Below are positions 7,202 through 10,573 of a stretch of 10,573 bases of DNA, piece by piece (the first letter of the stretch is position 1; each line of letters starts with the position of its first letter). Source of the stretch: Nitrospina sp. (lineage in GTDB: Bacteria; Nitrospinota; Nitrospinia; Nitrospinales; VA-1). The notes under the pieces are model-generated. The model was not told the DNA's origin and did no database searches. It worked only from the letters and a program-made list of their open reading frames with translations. The DNA is taken from the NCBI GenBank assembly GCA_018665625.1, contig JABJCF010000286.1, positions 1 to 10,573 of the forward strand, in the 5' to 3' direction. The translations under genes and the position numbers were made by a program.

Positions 7202-8011
7202 TTATGGGTTGCTAATTTTTTCGCTTTTCGTAATGGCCCTGAAATAAGATCGAATTGAAACAGGAAAAAACCAAGCCATCCCTCTTTTGGACAAGGAACC
7301 AATCATTTTCCAGAAACTTCCTCCTAGCTCTCTGTACGCTTTCCATTGGACCTGAAAAGCTTCTTTGATCATAGTGCGCTCTTTTTCTGCTGTGATAGAG
7401 GTTTCGTGAAGGCGATACACTCCTAGGACTTCATCTAAATTACGACATTCCCCTTCTTTCAATAAGCGTATCCATAGATCGTAGTCATGCGCAATGATTA
7501 GCTTTGGATCATACCCCCCAGCTTTTAAGAGTAAAGGTCTTCTAATAAATGTAAAGCTATGTGGTATAGGATTCATAAAACATAGACTATTTCTGATTTC
7601 ACGATCCGTTTCTATAAATGAAAAACTTTGTGGATAAAGGCTTCCTTTAAACAGTTCCTCAAACCTTGAACTACTGAAGACCACATCTTGATTCTGGCTC
7701 ATAAACTCAAAGTGTTTTTCAAGCCAGTGAGGATGAACATAATCGTCTGCATCGAGATGTGCAATTAGGTCTGTGCGACATAGAGATATCCCTTTATTTA
7801 GGGATTTTGGAATTCCTAAATTTTCTTGGTGAATAATGCGTAGGCGGGGGTCGGTATATTGCGCAAGAATATCAGGGGTACGGTCAGTCGATCCATCATT
7901 AAGAATTATGTATTCAAAATCCTGAAAAGTCTGACTAAGAATGCTGCTAATACATTCTTCTAGAAACGCTTCTCCATTGTATACGGATGTGACGACTGAA
8001 ACCTGGGGCAT
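7202..8011 (-). CDS. Family 2 glycosyltransferase
   Basis: A complete 269-residue GT-A-fold enzyme of glycosyltransferase family 2. Residues 1-10 (MPQVSVVTSV) form the first strand of the nucleotide-sugar-binding fold, followed by YNGEAFLEECISSILSQT. NDGSTD is at 38-43, the metal-binding DXD region at 87-90 (DADD), and HDYDLW at 175-180 takes the place of the usual ED acceptor-site motif. The tail (about 240-269) is basic and aromatic and may lie against the membrane; no clear transmembrane helix is present. The enzyme should move a sugar from a nucleotide donor to a growing lipid-linked surface glycan on the cytoplasmic side; donor and acceptor cannot be read from the sequence. It follows the radical SAM/SPASM gene on the same strand after 115 bp and is probably co-transcribed. 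Start: ATG with TAGG close upstream. Confidence 0.92.
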   Translation of the reverse strand: MPQVSVVTSVYNGEAFLEECISSILSQTFQDFEYIILNDGSTDRTPDILAQYTDPRLRIIHQENLGIPKSLNKGISLCRTDLIAHLDADDYVHPHWLEKHFEFMSQNQDVVFSSSRFEELFKGSLYPQSFSFIETDREIRNSLCFMNPIPHSFTFIRRPLLLKAGGYDPKLIIAHDYDLWIRLLKEGECRNLDEVLGVYRLHETSITAEKERTMIKEAFQVQWKAYRELGGSFWKMIGSLSKRGMAWFFPVSIRSYFRAITKSEKISNP

Positions 8012-8126
8012 GCGGTACCTAATAGAAGCTACGGAGTAGCATGAAGGAATATAAACCCGTTGAAAAGGGTCGGGGCATTCAAGTTAGCATTCTTCAGTTT
8101 TTTGTGAGAACGGACCGACTTAAAAA

Positions 8127-9395
8127 TCACGCTAGGCTTTGCGCTTCTAAATGTTTGCTTGAAAATGAGACATTCTTTTCTCTGACATGATCAAAAGCTT
8201 TCATTACAAATTTTTTCAAGGCGTTAATGTCTTGAGTCTCCATACATTTATTCATGCCTTCAAGAAAAGAATAGATAACATCACCGAATTCTTTTGGGGA
8301 GAGTTCAGGAACTTTCAGGTACAAATAATGCACGAAATTATTTGTTGTAGATGAGATGAATTCGTATGGACCAAAACAATTCAGGCAGGCATCTATTTCC
8401 AGGTTTTCAGGCTTTGTATGCTGCTGACGAATCTTTTCGGCTTGTTCTCCATCCCAAAGTTCATCCAAAGAGGAACTCATGATATCACCAGCAGTAATTT
8501 CTCCGTTATAGTCTCTACAGCATAAAGTCATTTTCCCATCATATGTAAAATACGAATTTGTGAATGGTTGACTGCAGGGGACAGTAGACCGAATGAGATG
8601 GTTGAAGGGAAAAGAATCATAAAGGTAATTGTCATTCTTTTTCCCATCATTTAAGGAGTTTAATGTGGTCACCAATCCAAAGGTAATGTCATGGCTAGAT
8701 ACATATTTATCGAAAACATCAAAATAGGAACGTATTTCAAAAATATTGTTCATATTAAGAATCGAATCTATGGTTAGGCCAATTCGATAATGTTTTCTTC
8801 CCTTGTTTATTCGATGAATTATATCTAAGGATTCGATAAGCTTGTCAAATGATCCTCCGACCCGAATTGTTTCAAATGTTTCTTTTGTTGCTCCGTCAGT
8901 AGAAACCCGGATGTCGGTGATCATTTTTGGGAACTTGCGGTATAACGTTTCCATGCGTTGTGGGTATTGCGCATTAGTACTGAGCCAAACTTTAAAATCA
9001 TGTTTTTTAGCAATTTCAATCAGGGTTGCAATATCTTTATAGAGGAAAGTTTCCCCAACTGTGTGCAGGCCTGCTCGGTCAACCCCATTGGCCATTAGTT
9101 CTGTGATTACACGCTCAAATACCTGCGCAGACATGAGCCCTTCAGGACGAGATTGAAATTTTGTATTGCACATTAAACAGTTAATATTACAGGCATTGGT
9201 GATCTCGATCAAAGCCGATTGGGGCTTGGCATGTTTTTTAGGTTGCCAGTTCAAATCGATGTTATCCAAACACTCGCGGACCTTGCCGACATAACTCTCA
9301 GCCTTCCAAGAACTACTAATTGTTTGTTGGGCTCTTTTGATCAGGTAGCGAGCGGCGGGATATTCGCGAATTTTATTTTTAATTTTTGTCAGCAT
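8127..9395 (-). CDS. Radical SAM/SPASM domain enzyme
   Basis: The 422-residue protein has a short basic helical start (1-55), then a radical SAM barrel with CNINCLMC, giving the 4Fe-4S ligands Cys69, Cys73 and Cys76. HTVGET (111-116) occupies the position of the SAM-binding GGEP motif, and STDGAT (165-170) is another barrel landmark. A C-terminal SPASM region carries Cys274, Cys292, Cys293, Cys337 and Cys340, enough to ligate at least one auxiliary iron-sulphur cluster; the sequence LDELWDG (310-316) is typical of this region. Family members include peptide-modifying enzymes, dehydrogenases, and many uncharacterised members in O-antigen loci. No precursor-peptide gene is seen nearby, and the neighbours are a glycosyltransferase and a LIC12162-type transferase, so a glycan or glycolipid substrate is the better inference. 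A near-consensus promoter lies upstream at 9485-9513. The ribosome-binding site is weak. Confidence 0.9.
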   Translation of the reverse strand: MLTKIKNKIREYPAARYLIKRAQQTISSSWKAESYVGKVRECLDNIDLNWQPKKHAKPQSALIEITNACNINCLMCNTKFQSRPEGLMSAQVFERVITELMANGVDRAGLHTVGETFLYKDIATLIEIAKKHDFKVWLSTNAQYPQRMETLYRKFPKMITDIRVSTDGATKETFETIRVGGSFDKLIESLDIIHRINKGRKHYRIGLTIDSILNMNNIFEIRSYFDVFDKYVSSHDITFGLVTTLNSLNDGKKNDNYLYDSFPFNHLIRSTVPCSQPFTNSYFTYDGKMTLCCRDYNGEITAGDIMSSSLDELWDGEQAEKIRQQHTKPENLEIDACLNCFGPYEFISSTTNNFVHYLYLKVPELSPKEFGDVIYSFLEGMNKCMETQDINALKKFVMKAFDHVREKNVSFSSKHLEAQSLA

Positions 9396-9484
9396 AAAAG
9401 TCTTAAGAACAAAAAACTGGAAGAAGAAGCCTGATGGGAAAAACTCTTTATTAATAATAACTTGTATTGCTATAAGTGTTTTCC

Positions 9485-9513
9485 AGAATACCTTGCAGGC
9501 CTATTTCTGTCAA
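9485..9513 (-). promoter_or_regulatory. Sigma-70-type promoter for the radical SAM/SPASM-glycosyltransferase pair
   Basis: On the - strand, TTGACA (9513-9508, perfect -35) and TATTCT (9490-9485, four of six) are separated by exactly 17 bp. Transcription would start near 9478, giving a leader of about 80 nt before the ATG at 9395. The site lies just after the end of the LIC12162-type gene, so the downstream two genes may be expressed independently of it. Confidence 0.5.
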
Positions 9514-9541
9514 TACCCCCTAAGCCAAATCCGTGGGGTCT

Positions 9542-10573
9542 TTAATTTTTAGAATTGGGGTTCAATTTATTTTTCAAGGTTTTCTCACGTAACACAACCA
9601 GTTCTTGCGTCCAATCCCTTGAAAAATTATCTGAAGAGGTAAAAAAATAATCTTTAATTTTATCTGCAGCGGCTTTTGTTTTGGGCATTCCCCACCATTC
9701 CTCAATGGTTTCATATTTTTCATTCAAAAAAGAAGCCGCTGACTCTGCTGTGGGATGAAAAATTCCAACACTTTGGAGTTTTTCAAATAAGTCTCTCACC
9801 TCATCAAGGACAAAATATTGTTCAATATCAAAAAACAGGATTACAGGAATGCCGCTATATAGTGCTTCCAGCCATGTTGTGGATATGTGATCCGTAACAT
9901 AAACTCTATTTGACTCTAAAGATTTATAAAACTGTTGGGTAGAGTCAAACCTAATATTGCCTCCAGTTAAATTTAGCCAGCGTTCTTTGTAACGCCAACC
10001 GAACTCCATCGGATAAGGTCGCAGCACAAAAAACTTTTGAATAATTTTATCAAGGTTAGAATAAAAATTTTGTTGGTCAATAATTTTCCTTGAAAAGTCA
10101 TCAGAATTTTCAGCTTCATAACGAAAAATGAAGCGAGTAAAGCGTTGCGAAACAAATAAAATATTTGTAGCACTATCTCTGGTTTTTATAACTTTTTTGC
10201 ATGAGGCCAGCTTTTCTAATTTTGTTGAAGGTAAAAATTTTCCAGAAATAGACTTCTCTTTCCATCGATAAAATTTGTCTCCATTTAGTTTTTCGAAATA
10301 CTCCGAACATCTAAATTCTTTTTTTTGGAAATTGTAGTTTCCGCCATGTTGAAATCCTATGATTTTGTTTCCATTTTCGATTGCTCGGCTAGCCAAAATT
10401 TTATACTCTTCATTTTGAAAAAAACCACCTGCCGACCCCAAAACAGGTGCCATTTCTAGTTTGGACATTTTTTTACTATAGGCAGTAAAGCCTTCCAAAA
10501 GGCTTAACGGGAAATAATTTTCTAATAGTTTATTTGCCACCAAATCAAACTTATCTTTTTCTAAAATTTTTAA
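9542..10573 (-). CDS. LIC12162-family putative O-antigen transferase (5' end outside window)
   Basis: The frame is open to the right edge, giving at least 343 residues; family members are usually several hundred residues longer at the N-terminus, so the true start is outside. The TTG at 10543 is only an internal codon. Numbering from the edge, motifs typical of the LIC12162 putative transferase family are FQHGGNYNF (74-82), VLRPYPMEFGWR (183-194), VTDHISTTWLEAL (226-238) with a following GIPVILFFD strand, GIFHPTAESAA (270-280) and EEWW (291-294). The later half has the layout of a GT-B-like nucleotide-sugar-binding domain. The family was named for Leptospira O-antigen regions; its exact reaction is not established. 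Its place upstream of a radical SAM/SPASM enzyme and a GT2 enzyme supports a surface-glycan role. No classical terminator follows it. Confidence 0.85.
   Translation of the reverse strand, partial: LKILEKDKFDLVANKLLENYFPLSLLEGFTAYSKKMSKLEMAPVLGSAGGFFQNEEYKILASRAIENGNKIIGFQHGGNYNFQKKEFRCSEYFEKLNGDKFYRWKEKSISGKFLPSTKLEKLASCKKVIKTRDSATNILFVSQRFTRFIFRYEAENSDDFSRKIIDQQNFYSNLDKIIQKFFVLRPYPMEFGWRYKERWLNLTGGNIRFDSTQQFYKSLESNRVYVTDHISTTWLEALYSGIPVILFFDIEQYFVLDEVRDLFEKLQSVGIFHPTAESAASFLNEKYETIEEWWGMPKTKAAADKIKDYFFTSSDNFSRDWTQELVVLREKTLKNKLNPNSKN

Noticed and set aside
8028..8040. GCTAC-gga-GTAGC hairpin in the leader of the glycosyltransferase gene
   Set aside because: Stem of 5 bp only, with no further structure or known motif; likely chance.
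8041..8126. Promoter for the glycosyltransferase gene
   Set aside because: A TATATT -10-like element is present, but the nearest TTGAAT is 23 bp away, outside the usual spacing.
8127..9395. Ribosomally made peptide (RiPP) maturase system around the SPASM enzyme
   Set aside because: No short precursor ORF with a plausible leader and core was found in the adjacent 115-bp and 146-bp gaps.
9515..9539. ACCCC/GGGGT hairpin as terminator of the LIC12162-type gene
   Set aside because: Only 5 bp with a 15-nt loop, and the T-rich stretch lies on the wrong strand for that gene.
10541..10543. TTG as the start of the LIC12162-type gene
   Set aside because: The frame stays open to the window edge, and the family extends much further at the N-terminus.

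Overview
The window reads as ordinary chromosomal DNA of a Gram-negative bacterium. The support is a lipoprotein-type OppA, genes of the kind found in O-antigen/surface-polysaccharide loci, and moderately AT-rich, gene-dense sequence. No rRNA, tRNA, CRISPR array, transposase or phage structural block is visible. A free-living marine or environmental lineage (Nitrospinota- or deltaproteobacteria-like) would fit, but that is a guess from gene content and not something the sequence shows.

Layout, left to right. Bases 1-1251 (+) hold the 3' part of a large modular surface-type protein: a collagen-like Gly-X-Y stalk built of 81-bp repeats, an unrecognised beta-rich domain, and a C-terminal LamG/concanavalin-A-like domain. 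A strong terminator hairpin follows. Bases 1489-3090 (-) hold a complete OppA-family oligopeptide-binding lipoprotein with no transporter permease or ATPase genes beside it. A 275-bp divergent spacer with a long inverted repeat separates it from two leucine-rich-repeat (LRR) genes, 3366-4031 and 4035-5507 (+). These lie in the same reading frame, separated only by an amber codon and one sense codon. Together they contain three LRR modules, each with its own N-terminal cap. A hairpin straddles the stop codon of the second LRR gene.

Next, a gene with a consensus-like sigma-70 promoter (5642-7192, +) encodes a B12-binding-type radical SAM enzyme. It converges, with a 9-bp gap, on a leftward-transcribed set: a family 2 glycosyltransferase (7202-8011), a radical SAM/SPASM enzyme (8127-9395) and, running off the right edge, a LIC12162-family putative O-antigen transferase (9542 to the edge). 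The right third is therefore best read as part of a surface-glycan assembly or modification locus containing two different radical SAM enzymes.

The features most worth a second look are the in-frame tandem LRR pair with three capped modules, the near-identical collagen repeats, and the paired radical SAM enzymes of unknown substrate in the glycan region. I see no clear evidence of a wholly new defence or mobile system.
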